A stretch of DNA of 64,000 nucleotides from Flavobacterium sp. 270 (GTDB taxonomy: Bacteria; Bacteroidota; Bacteroidia; Flavobacteriales; Flavobacteriaceae), in NCBI RefSeq assembly GCF_004368785.1, contig NZ_SODM01000001.1, positions 186,001 to 250,000 on the forward strand, read 5' to 3'. Shown here piece after piece: positions 1-8,700 of this stretch; the stretch's first letter is position 1, and the number at the start of each line of letters is the position of its first letter. The notes beneath the pieces were generated by a model that did no database searches, had not been told where the DNA came from, and saw only the letters and a program-made list of their open reading frames with translations. The position numbers were made by a program, and so were the translations under genes.

Positions 1-700
1 ATGCACTCATATCTGAAGCTAGGAATAAACAAGCGTTTGCAACATCTTCTGTTGTTCCGCCACGTTTCAACGGAATTCCTTCTCTCCATCCGTTTACTAC
101 ATCTTCACTTAATTTTGCTGTCATTTCAGTTTCGATAAATCCTGGAGCGATTGCATTGCAACGAATGTTACGAGATCCTAATTCCAGAGCTACAGATTTT
201 GTAAAACCAATTGCACCTGCTTTAGACGCTGCATAATTGGTTTGACCTGCGTTTCCAGATACTCCAACTACTGAACTAATGTTGATAATTGAACCTGCGC
301 GTTGTTTTAAGAATGTTCTTTGAATTGCTTTTGTCATATTAAAAACAGATTTCAAGTTTACATCAATTACCTGATCGAAATCAGCTTCAGACATACGCAT
401 TAACAAGTTGTCTTTTGTAATTCCGGCATTATTGATCAAAATATCAACTGTTCCGAAATCAGCCAAAACAGCGTCAACAAAAGTTTGGGCTTCATTAAAA
501 TCTGCTGCATTTGATTGGTAACCTTTTGCTTTAACTCCTAAAGCGTTTAATTCAGCTTCTAAAGCTTCTGCAGATGCAGCCGACGAACTGTATGTAAATG
601 CTACGTTTGCTCCGTGTTTAGCAAAAACTTCAGCAATTCCTTTTCCGATTCCGCGGCTTGCGCCAGTAATGATCGCTACTTTTCCTTCTAGTAATTTCAT
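1..700 (-). CDS. fabG: 3-oxoacyl-ACP reductase FabG (3' end outside window)
   Basis: NADPH-dependent beta-ketoacyl-ACP reductase of type II fatty acid synthesis, a cytosolic short-chain dehydrogenase/reductase. The translation starts MKLLEGKVAIITGASRGIG, which holds the Rossmann TGxxxGIG motif. It continues with the NNAG motif, the catalytic Ser in the NISSVVG stretch and the YAASK active site (Tyr and Lys), then the conserved IAPGFIETEMT segment. About 233 codons are present and the frame is open to the window edge; family members are about 248 residues, so only a few C-terminal residues are missing. The start is the ATG at 698-700, about 30 bp from a good -7 promoter element. It appears to be transcribed alone. 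Confidence 0.96.
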   Translation of the reverse strand, partial: MKLLEGKVAIITGASRGIGKGIAEVFAKHGANVAFTYSSSAASAEALEAELNALGVKAKGYQSNAADFNEAQTFVDAVLADFGTVDILINNAGITKDNLLMRMSEADFDQVIDVNLKSVFNMTKAIQRTFLKQRAGSIINISSVVGVSGNAGQTNYAASKAGAIGFTKSVALELGSRNIRCNAIAPGFIETEMTAKLSEDVVNGWREGIPLKRGGTTEDVANACLFLASDMSA

Positions 701-732
701 ATTAAGGTATTCGTTTTTTATTTTTTGAAATA

Positions 733-740
733 CAAATATA
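733..740 (-). promoter_or_regulatory. Candidate -7 promoter element of fabG
   Basis: On the minus strand this reads TATATTTG, an exact match to the Bacteroidota -7 consensus TAnnTTTG. It would give a leader of about 28 nt before the fabG start. No clear -33 TTG at the usual spacing was seen. Confidence 0.5.
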
Positions 741-778
741 GATTATTTGGGCGTTTTATAAAATTTGTCGCAGAAAAA

Positions 779-794
779 AAGGCTTTGCAGCCTT
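779..794 (-). terminator. Small intrinsic terminator-like hairpin
   Basis: A perfect 6-bp stem (AAGGCT/AGCCTT) with a four-base loop is followed on the minus strand by a run of T. It lies between the leader-peptide gene and the fabG promoter and may back up the hairpin at 859-888. Confidence 0.5.
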
Positions 795-858
795 GAATAT
801 TTCTGTTGTTGTTTAAAGATAAAATTCTTTAAAAGTAAACTAATATGATTTGAACATA

Positions 859-888
859 AAAACAGCTATCAAATATGACAGCTGTTTT
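859..888 (-). terminator. Terminator of the leader-peptide gene
   Basis: AAAACAGCT pairs perfectly with AGCTGTTTT around a 12-base loop. The hairpin lies 23 bp downstream of the stop codon of the small peptide gene at 911-1132. Confidence 0.65.
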
Positions 889-910
889 CATTATTTTAAT
901 ATAAAATATA

Positions 911-1132
911 TCAGCAGATAATTGGAGGTGCAAAATCATCATTAGGATCTGGACATAATGTAGGTATAATTCCAGGATTATGAGCACATGGATAAAACGG
1001 ATATGATGAAGGTGAAGAGCCTGCAGGCGCAAAAACTATGCATCGGGGTTGCGTATCTCCTCCTGTAATAGTTTTTAGCTGTTCTCTGGAAAGCAATTCA
1101 ATTCTTTCAAAATTTAAAATTTTCTTTAGCAT
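911..1132 (-). CDS. Double-glycine leader peptide, Cys/Pro-rich (natural product or bacteriocin-like precursor)
   Basis: A 73-residue predicted precursor. Residues 1-25 look like a Bacteroidota ribosomal natural-product leader: a basic start (MLKKILNF), the LSREQLKTITGG motif and a GG cleavage site at 24-25. The presumed core (26-73) has four Cys (31, 49, 60, 73) and about eleven Pro, ending in Cys. Known: such GG leaders are cut and exported by peptidase C39 ABC transporters. Seen: no C39 transporter or modifying enzyme lies in this window, so it is an orphan here. The gene has its own terminator. Function is unknown; a secreted disulfide-bonded or modified peptide is inference. A second frame overlapping it (829-1032) was rejected. 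Confidence 0.7.
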   Translation of the reverse strand: MLKKILNFERIELLSREQLKTITGGDTQPRCIVFAPAGSSPSSYPFYPCAHNPGIIPTLCPDPNDDFAPPIIC

Positions 1133-1275
1133 AATAAAATTAGTTATTTAAAATTTTTATCTCTCATACGCTTTAATGTCCGATGAGCTCCAGACCTAAA
1201 AAAATAATATAATTCGTTCATTTATAGAGATTAAATATATAAAATAAATTCAAATATGTAAGTTTTTATTTAAAA

Positions 1276-1304
1276 AAAAGACAGCTCAACCTGAACTGCC
1301 TTTT
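1276..1304 (-). terminator. Weak terminator-like hairpin
   Basis: An imperfect hairpin (AAGACAG with CTGCCTT) in an A-rich/T-rich context, 40-70 bp downstream of the 60-residue membrane protein gene. It is the likely end of that transcript. Confidence 0.35.
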
Positions 1305-1346
1305 ATTAAAATCAAAACTAAAATCTTAAAAGTAATACTGTTTGTA

Positions 1347-1529
1347 TTATTGATCTTTACTTTCTTTTTTCTTTTTTATATTATCAAAAATAATACAAGC
1401 AACTGCAATGATTATCGACAGATATAGATAAGTTCTTAAATATTCATAGAATTTTTCGTTTACAATTAGAAGTCCTATTCCCCAGAAGAAAATGGCAATT
1501 GTTGATGGTGTGAGAATTTTTTTGATCAT
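1347..1529 (-). CDS. Small membrane protein, 60 aa, unknown function
   Basis: Unrecognised. Two predicted membrane segments (about residues 10-25 and 35-48) are followed by a highly charged tail (DNIKKKKESKDQ). The arrangement, with a hydrophobic pair ending in I-I-F-D then a Lys/Glu cluster, closely resembles the first two thirds of the 93-residue protein encoded next to it (1615-1896). The two are probably paralogues. It sits between the leader-peptide gene and that paralogue with terminator-like hairpins on both sides, so it may be transcribed independently. A role in immunity to the neighbouring peptide is possible but only a guess from position. Confidence 0.6.
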   Translation of the reverse strand: MIKKILTPSTIAIFFWGIGLLIVNEKFYEYLRTYLYLSIIIAVACIIFDNIKKKKESKDQ

Positions 1530-1570
1530 AGTGTTTTAAATTAATTTAAACCGTGATATTATAATATTAA

Positions 1571-1596
1571 AAAGCAATTCAAACTAAATTGTCTTT
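1571..1596 (-). terminator. Weak terminator-like hairpin
   Basis: AAAGCAATT can pair with AATTGTCTTT apart from one bulge, 20-45 bp downstream of the 93-residue membrane protein gene. Confidence 0.35.
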
Positions 1597-1614
1597 TATC
1601 GAAACGAAATCTTA

Positions 1615-1896
1615 CTAAATATGATCGTGTTTGGTGATAAAGAAAAATACACCAAGCAAAACAGCCATAATCAACATTCTATAAATAGAGGAACTAAAAG
1701 AATTCGTATGATTAAGTTTGTCTTCTTTCTTTTGCTTTACAAGATCGAATATCAGTATTAAAATGATGATTGGCAGTGACAGGTAAAAATAATACATCGT
1801 GTAATCTGAATAGATGTTTGATATAAGGATGTAAATCAAAAACCATAATAACAAAACTATATTTAATGATGAGAAATATTTCTTCATAAAATTCAA
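1615..1896 (-). CDS. Small membrane protein, 93 aa, unknown function
   Basis: Unrecognised. It has three predicted membrane segments (about residues 9-28, 33-52 and 70-88) with a charged loop (DLVKQKKEDK) after the second. Residues 5-60 share the layout and several positions (LSLPIII...IFD) with the 60-residue protein at 1347-1529, which lacks the third segment. The start is likely MNFMKK or the inner MKK three codons later. It lies downstream of the DUF4302 lipoprotein gene but is separated from it by a strong terminator, so it probably does not belong to that operon. Confidence 0.6.
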   Translation of the reverse strand: MNFMKKYFSSLNIVLLLWFLIYILISNIYSDYTMYYFYLSLPIIILILIFDLVKQKKEDKLNHTNSFSSSIYRMLIMAVLLGVFFFITKHDHI

Positions 1897-1931
1897 ATTT
1901 TAACTGGTTAAACATTAAAAATATTTATTAA

Positions 1932-1959
1932 AAAAGCAGCTCAGTTAAGAGCTGCTTTT
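1932..1959 (-). terminator. Terminator of the Sus-like operon
   Basis: A perfect 11-bp stem (AAAAGCAGCTC/GAGCTGCTTTT) with a six-base loop, about 30 bp after the DUF4302 lipoprotein stop codon. It is the likely 3' end of the transporter operon. Confidence 0.75.
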
Positions 1960-1989
1960 CCCAAAATAAAAAAAATCAAAACTAAATTT

Positions 1990-3330
1990 TTACAATTGGT
2001 ATGTTGTTATTCTGAAATTACTGCTTGAACTGGTGATTGTCCAGATTTGATTTGAGAAAGTTATTTTAAAAATTTCTTTTTTAATATACAATCCACCAGC
2101 ATTCATAAACTCTGCATCTAAATCTTTTAGGAAAGCAGGCGCTGCTATGTATGCAGAACCATTATCCCATGAATCATGATTTAGAATTATTGTTTTATTA
2201 GTTGCATTTTCTGATGTCGTTAAATTATGATAAAGACTTGCTTTACCTCCATTAAAACGATACTCAATGTAAGTTCCGAAAGCAGAATTGAAATAAATTT
2301 GTATTCTGCTAAGTTGCTGATTGGCTGGCAATGTTGCATTAACTTTATCTAATAATGTTTTGGCATATTTAGATGTTGTTGGAGCTGTATATAAATTAGC
2401 AGCGATATAACCCAAAACAATTTGAGGTTTACCTGTTAATAAAGCTTTATAATCATCATTAACAATTAATGGTCTGGTAGTATATTTTATGACTGCTGTC
2501 GCTCCTCCTGTTCCGGTAGCAGTAAAACTTCCGTCTGCAGGATTATACACAAATACAGATAGCTTTTGAGTCCCTACAAGTACCGCCGGACTTACTACTA
2601 TGCCTGTTGGTGAATAACCAATTCCCATATTGTAACTCATAACATAACCTGCTTCTATAGAATTAGCCGTAGCAAATCTTGTAACCGGACTAAAGCTAAA
2701 ATCATATTGGTGCTTTGTTGTTCCGTCGTTAGTTTCTAATAATCTGAAAAGCGGACGACTGTCTGCGCCTACTACATTTTTCTCCATATCTAGATTTAGA
2801 TGAAGATTTGTCCAGTCTTCTGCTTTTGCTTTTACAAAACGCAATTCTATACCTGATCTGTTGGTTTTAAATATAATTTCTCCGTTTTCCTGACCATAGT
2901 AAAGAAACTGAAAATCACCTAAATATCCTTTTGCTCTTAATGCCGGAATTGGATAATTGTCTGATTCTGATAAAAGATGGATTCTGTTTCTGGTAGTAAA
3001 TACTAAACTTACAGTACTTCCTAACTGAACTTGATATTCACTTTTGTATATAGCTGTATCAGCATCAAAATCTGAAGCCATCTGCACTGTTCCATCAGCA
3101 GCAAATTTGAACAAATGTGTGTAACCGCCTAAAACAGTATCATCTGTAAAATAAACTGCTTTCCATCCAAATTCTGAAGAAAGCAATACGTTGTTTAATT
3201 CTTCTTTTTGAGCATTTAAACGCTCTGTTGGTGTTTTTTCAAACAATTGCTCCGCCTCTGTTGCATTGCTGCAGGCGCTTAACTGCAATATCAGAATTCC
3301 TGCAATTAAGTATTTATATATGTTTTTCAT
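1990..3330 (-). CDS. DUF4302-like surface lipoprotein of the SusCD locus
   Basis: A predicted outer-membrane lipoprotein of 446 residues. A signal peptide ends in a lipobox with Cys at residue 20 (LQLSAC). The following segment (TERLNAQKEELNNVLLSSEFGWKAVYF) matches what I know of DUF4302 proteins, which are typically encoded at the end of SusCD loci with an HExxH lipoprotein. The exact role is not known; a surface substrate-binding accessory is the usual assumption. It is the last gene of the locus, 11 bp after the metallohydrolase gene and followed by a strong terminator. The family call comes from N-terminal resemblance and context, not from catalytic motifs. Confidence 0.75.
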   Translation of the reverse strand: MKNIYKYLIAGILILQLSACSNATEAEQLFEKTPTERLNAQKEELNNVLLSSEFGWKAVYFTDDTVLGGYTHLFKFAADGTVQMASDFDADTAIYKSEYQVQLGSTVSLVFTTRNRIHLLSESDNYPIPALRAKGYLGDFQFLYYGQENGEIIFKTNRSGIELRFVKAKAEDWTNLHLNLDMEKNVVGADSRPLFRLLETNDGTTKHQYDFSFSPVTRFATANSIEAGYVMSYNMGIGYSPTGIVVSPAVLVGTQKLSVFVYNPADGSFTATGTGGATAVIKYTTRPLIVNDDYKALLTGKPQIVLGYIAANLYTAPTTSKYAKTLLDKVNATLPANQQLSRIQIYFNSAFGTYIEYRFNGGKASLYHNLTTSENATNKTIILNHDSWDNGSAYIAAPAFLKDLDAEFMNAGGLYIKKEIFKITFSNQIWTITSSSSNFRITTYQL

Positions 3331-3341
3331 AATACTTTTAT

Positions 3342-4202
3342 TTAGTTGTTAATTACAGCAGTAGTATTTTTCTCAGCTTCGTCTCTTAATGTGTAAAAAT
3401 CCATATTAAAAGCTTCTTTAAAGTATTTTACAACAATTGCTTCTTTTGTTTTTAAAGCTTGGTAAGCAAAAGGACTATCGATATTATCTAAAAAATCCTC
3501 ATATTCTGCTTTTGTTAATATTAATATCATTGAAGCTGTTTCGGCAAAATCCTCATTAATATTAGATCTTGCATAACTGGTAATAAATCCAATTTCGTTA
3601 GATTCTTCAGTATCAAAATTATACCAATCTGCTGTATATCCTACAGGTGTTACTTTAGCCCACGCTTTTTCGTCAAAAGGTTTGTGCTGATTTAAAATGT
3701 GGATATACTCGTGTTGTATCGTATGTATAAATTCTGAAACATTGTCACGGTCGGATTTGTCTATATAATCTGTTTCAAATAATGTAACACGTTGTCCTCC
3801 TTCGGCTAAACCTAATGTTCTTGTTCCAACACTATTTAAGTTTACCCCTCCTACTAAAACAATTTCTCTTGGTGCGATCTTTTTTACGAAATCTGCTCCT
3901 CCAACGGTAGAATAACTTTTAAGCCAAATCTGCTGCACAATTTCCAGCGCCGGCATTACTTTATCTGTTGCTGGTGGAAATAAATAGCGGCTGTTATCAA
4001 CTGTATTTTGATTCCATTTGTATTGAACGTTTATATTAAATGGATTTAAATAATTTGCTGTAATCCAGTTGTCTAATGGTGTCTTTATAGGCTGTGTATA
4101 GTCTAATTGACTTTCTCCCGGCTGGTCTTCGTGACTACAAGATGTCAGTGCTATCGAAACCAGAGCCAATATGGCAATTTTATTATATTTGAATAGTTTC
4201 AT
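3342..4202 (-). CDS. Substrate import-associated zinc metallohydrolase lipoprotein
   Basis: A lipoprotein of 286 residues (lipobox Cys22, ALTSC) with a zincin motif HEYIH at 164-168, a further His at 173, and an acidic ED/E cluster at 217-221 that could supply the third zinc ligand. The surrounding sequence, IQHEYIHILNQ, fits the HExxH lipoproteins found next to SusCD pairs in Bacteroidota (putative zinc-binding metallopeptidase type). It probably cleaves a peptide or protein substrate at the cell surface before uptake; the substrate cannot be read from sequence. It is encoded 18 bp after susD and 11 bp before the DUF4302-like gene, so it is very likely co-transcribed with them. Confidence 0.85.
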   Translation of the reverse strand: MKLFKYNKIAILALVSIALTSCSHEDQPGESQLDYTQPIKTPLDNWITANYLNPFNINVQYKWNQNTVDNSRYLFPPATDKVMPALEIVQQIWLKSYSTVGGADFVKKIAPREIVLVGGVNLNSVGTRTLGLAEGGQRVTLFETDYIDKSDRDNVSEFIHTIQHEYIHILNQHKPFDEKAWAKVTPVGYTADWYNFDTEESNEIGFITSYARSNINEDFAETASMILILTKAEYEDFLDNIDSPFAYQALKTKEAIVVKYFKEAFNMDFYTLRDEAEKNTTAVINN

Positions 4203-4220
4203 ACGATTTTACTTTTAAGA

Positions 4221-5696
4221 TTATCTAGGATTTAATTCGATGCCGGTATTAGAAGCATGCAATGGAATTTGCAATGCTCTACGGTTATCATCTTTTACCA
4301 AAACATTTACTGGTCTGTTGATTGATTCGTGATTAACTACGATATTAAAACGCTTAATATCAAACCATCTCATCCCTTCGTGTATAAAATCTCTACGTCT
4401 TGTTTCTGCAATCGCTTTTATATAAGATGTCTGTACTGGCGTTAAAGCGTAAAATGGTGTGTATTCGTCTGCAATTACAGGATATTTAGCTACAATTTTT
4501 GCCTGAGTAAGCTTATCTGCAGCTACATAACCAAACGCTCTTGTAGAAAGGAAATAATCAAGTTCGTCATTTGCTAAAGCAATCTGGCCCTTCATAACGT
4601 GAGCTTCAATTCTATTTAAGAAAAACTCGTCGTTACTTAATAAAACTTCTGCAACATAAGGATCTCCAATTCCAGCTGTTACGTTTGAATATTTAAAGTA
4701 TTCATAAAACTTAGGTAGAAAAACTGTTATACTGCTGTTTGAAGAATAAAAGTTGTAGTACCACGCCTTACCATATGGACTGGCTGATGCTCCTAAAAAC
4801 TCTTGATATCTTGCTCCCGAAAGGTTAAAACGATTAGAGTAATAAGATCTGCTTACGATAGAATTTGCTGAAACTATTAATAAGTTTGTTTCTGCATCAC
4901 TACTGGCATAAATTAATTTTTGATCCTCAACACTAAGATTATCATAAGAAGGAAAATCTCTTAATTTTCCAACTGGTCTGGCACCCAAATCATTTGATAA
5001 TTCAATAACTCTGTCCCATTCTCCTTTTACGAGATAAAATCTTGAAGCAAATGCTTTTGAAGCGTTTACATTAAAATGGAACTTTGGCTGTTTGTAATCG
5101 TTTGTTACGTTTTTCAAACCTTCTTCGATGTCTTTTTGAATAAAATCAAAAACTTCAGCTACTGTATTTCTCTTGTATTTAGTCAATAATTCTGTTTCCG
5201 GTTTTGTAACATACGGAATTCCTAAATCTGTAGCTGCCGTAGCTGGATTATAGCGTTTTGACCACAAAGAAACTAACATAAAATGAGCGTATGCTCTTGC
5301 CATTAATGCTTCTCCTTTTTGAGGATTAAGGCTTGCAGGGCTTCCTAATTCTTCTATTGCCTGTAATGCTTTGTTGGCATGGGCAATAGCAGCATAACAG
5401 GCATCCCAATAATAAGCCTGAGTATCAATATTTGTAGTTTCTGTCTGGATTTCCCAGTTATAACTCTGTTGGTTTTTTAATAAAGTCTGACCCAATCCGC
5501 TGTCATAAGCATTATCGGTCATGGTTTCAGCAATATCAAAATAACTCATTTGCGGATAAGCCGATACTAGTAATTCGGATATTTTATCTGGGGTGTCAAT
5601 TTCGGTTCTGTTATCTGGTTTTTCAGATAGAAAGTCATCACAGCTAGTAATACAGATAAGTATTAATAGGGATAAAGCTATTTTTAAGTTTTTCAT
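4221..5696 (-). CDS. RagB/SusD family nutrient uptake outer membrane lipoprotein
   Basis: The substrate-binding lid partner of the SusC-like TonB receptor encoded 11 bp upstream. It has 491 residues with a signal peptide and lipobox Cys19 (CITSCDDFL). It shows the usual SusD N-terminal pattern (DDFLSEKPDNRTEI), the helical TPR-like part including an AYAHFMLVSLW helix, and the characteristic C-terminal segment ETRRRDFIHEGMRWFDIKR. Known: SusD lipoproteins sit on top of SusC barrels and open and close over the ligand. The ligand here is unknown; the neighbouring zinc lipoprotein favours peptides over glycans, and no glycoside hydrolase is present. Confidence 0.93.
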   Translation of the reverse strand: MKNLKIALSLLILICITSCDDFLSEKPDNRTEIDTPDKISELLVSAYPQMSYFDIAETMTDNAYDSGLGQTLLKNQQSYNWEIQTETTNIDTQAYYWDACYAAIAHANKALQAIEELGSPASLNPQKGEALMARAYAHFMLVSLWSKRYNPATAATDLGIPYVTKPETELLTKYKRNTVAEVFDFIQKDIEEGLKNVTNDYKQPKFHFNVNASKAFASRFYLVKGEWDRVIELSNDLGARPVGKLRDFPSYDNLSVEDQKLIYASSDAETNLLIVSANSIVSRSYYSNRFNLSGARYQEFLGASASPYGKAWYYNFYSSNSSITVFLPKFYEYFKYSNVTAGIGDPYVAEVLLSNDEFFLNRIEAHVMKGQIALANDELDYFLSTRAFGYVAADKLTQAKIVAKYPVIADEYTPFYALTPVQTSYIKAIAETRRRDFIHEGMRWFDIKRFNIVVNHESINRPVNVLVKDDNRRALQIPLHASNTGIELNPR

Positions 5697-5707
5697 AATT
5701 TAAACTA

Positions 5708-8700
5708 TTATAATGAAAGATTTAAAGTAAAAGTATATTGAGAGGTAACTGGTAAAGCTACTCCTCCAGAATTGCGGAACTCAGGATCCTGACCATTTAA
5801 TCTTTTGTCTGAGTAAATTAACCATGGGTTAACTGCTGATCCTTTTAATGTAAATGTGCTAACTCCTAATTTCTTTTTGAAATCTTTAGGAAATTCCCAG
5901 CTTAATGAAATGTTTTTCAATCTCACAAAATCACCATCTGCAATACGAACATCAGAATAATTATAAGTATTGTAAGCTATTGCAAGTTGACGCTCACCAC
6001 CATAATTAGCATTTAAACGTTTGTCTGCAATAACCGGAACATTAGTAAAGTTTTCGTCACCAGGATTTATCCAACGGTTTGTAAAATCTTTAGTAAATAC
6101 AGTTAAATCATCATAAGCACTATCGTAAACAGGGTTTAAACGAACTTTATTACCTCCTGATCCTACGAAAAACACGTATAATGACCAGTTTTTATAAGTA
6201 AATGTGTTTGATAAACCTATTGATTTATTAGGTTCGATAGATCCTTCATATTTCAAGTATTTTGTAACATTCAGGTTATCCTGAAAATTAGCTCCGGTAA
6301 TATTATCTGCTTCTCCTTCTGGCATAACAAAAGTTGGAAGACCTTGATTGTTTAAACCTGTAAACTGGTAAGAATACAATGAGTTTCTTGGATGTCCAAT
6401 AGTGTTTCCTCCATTTGCATCAATTAAGTCAAATGCAGTTGGCGTGTTTTCCAATCTTGTAATTTCTTGATTATAAACTGAGAAATTAAGTGTTGTAGAC
6501 CATTTAAAATCTTTGCTTTCAATGTTTCTTGTCGTAAAACCAATTTCAAGACCTTTAGTTTCCATATCAGCATTGTTTCCTTGTCTGATTCTTTGACCTC
6601 CAACTCCTGAAGTGATTACATAATCAACCAAATCAAACGCTTTACGGCTGTAAACATCAGTAGTAAACTGTACTCTGTTGTTAAACATCCCTAAATCAAG
6701 ACCAATGTTAGTTTCAAACTGTTTCTCCCAAGTCAGACCTTGGTTTTGCAATTGATCAATATTAATTGCAGTTTCTCTGTCGCTAAGATTAAAACGATCT
6801 GTAACATAACTTTTGTAAATTGCTAAAGAATTTGTTGCCGGTCCTGCAGTAGCAGTTAAACCGTAAGAAGCTCTAAGCGCTAAATTGTTTACAGATTCTA
6901 TACCTTTCATGAATTTTTCTTCAGAAACATTCCATTTTCCACTAAAAGTATACGTTGGTAACCATCTAGAAGAATCGCTGTTTCCTTGTCTGTTAGATCC
7001 ATCATAACGACCTGTAACAGAAGCTGTATAACGACGATCGTAAGTATATCCTACTTTTCCAAAGAAACCTACTGTTCTTTCTTTTTCTTCATTAAAACCA
7101 TAATAAGAATCTCCTCCATTAATAATCTTTTCGATTAATCTAGGATCAGTAAAAGCGGTTAAACCTCTGTCATATTGTAAACCTGCAGCTGTAAAATTAT
7201 CGCTGTTTCTGTCTACAACTCTCATCTCTGTACCAAAGAAACCTTCTACTTCATGTTTGTCATTAAAAGTATTTCTGTAGTTAATACTATTTCTTAAGTT
7301 ATAAGAAGTTAAATCATTCGTGAATTTTCTTAAGAAACCTCCATTTGGTAAAACTGAAACTTTAGGAGCAGTTAAATCATTTGGATCTTGATATAAAAAG
7401 ATGTTATCATTTCTTACCAATGTATTTACACCGTCTTCTCCATCTGGCGTACCAGCTTTGTAAGCTCCTACTACATTTGAATTTTCTAAAATTTTGTGCT
7501 CACGGCTTGTATTTGCATAACGTGCAGAACCTGTTAAATTATAACTTAAATGCGAGTTTATTTTATAATCTAAATCCAATTGAAAACGAATGTCTTTTAC
7601 CTGAATTTCCATGTAGTTATTTGCTAACTCATTTACGATATTCATTTTCGCCCAGTTGTTTCTATAGTACTCTAAATTACCATTTTCATCATAAGGTCTT
7701 AAAGTTCTACTTGTATTTAAAACATAGTTAAATGGGTTGATATCAAAGTCACGGGTTACTTTACCAAAAACTTCGTCTTTTTCGCTTTCATAACTTCCCG
7801 GCGCACCTTGATCACGCACAGAAGCCATTGTAGAAAGTGTAACATTTAATCTGTCATTTACATAAAATGTACCTTTAATGTTAGATGAAATTTGTTTTAC
7901 ATCATCGGCAATAGTCCATCCCGGATCTGTATAATATCCTAAAGACGCATAAAAAGTATTGTTTTTACCACCGCCAGAAAAACTTAAAGAGTGATTTTGT
8001 GTAATAGATGGTCTAAACAAAACACTAAACCAATCTGTATTTGCCTGCTCGTATTTCTTTAAAAAATTATTACGGCTAACAGGATCATTGTTAACCAAAT
8101 AACCTCCGGTTTCTGGCACATAAGTATTAATTGCTCTACCCAAAAGGTTGTACGCACCACCGTATCTTCCGTTTACTGTAGTTGGCAAATCCAAATATCC
8201 TTTAGATTCCATTTCTTTAAGGATACTCATTGTTTCCTGAGAATTCAGGATATCATATTGGCTGTAATTAGGCACTGCTCTCACACTTTGCTCCAAGCCA
8301 TAAGTTACTTTTAGCGGTGCATCTCTACGTCCTTGTTTTGTAGTAATAACAACAACTCCGTTTAATGATCTTGAACCATAAATAGAAGTTGCCGATGCAT
8401 CTTTTAAGATCTCAATACTTTGAACATCATTTGAGTTTAATCCTGCAATTGATGAACTTAATAAAGTCTCTGAGTTTCCAGAAGCTAAATCTGCAAATGA
8501 TAAGTTGATAATATCTTCCTGTACAATACCATCAATTACCCATAATGGTTTTGTGTCTCCAAAGATTGAAGAAGATCCACGAACGGTAATTTTTGGCGCT
8601 GTACCAAATGTTCCGGTAATGTTCTGAACTGTAACCCCAGCCGCTTTACCTTCAATCATTCTGCTTACATCTACAACACCATCTACTTTTAATTCTGCAC

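Noticed and set aside
829..1032. 67-codon frame overlapping the leader-peptide gene
   Set aside because: It has no protein-like features, runs through the terminator, and conflicts with the clear GG-leader frame.
7381..7731. 116-codon plus-strand frame inside susC
   Set aside because: Antisense to a well-supported receptor gene; low-complexity Leu/His-rich composition.
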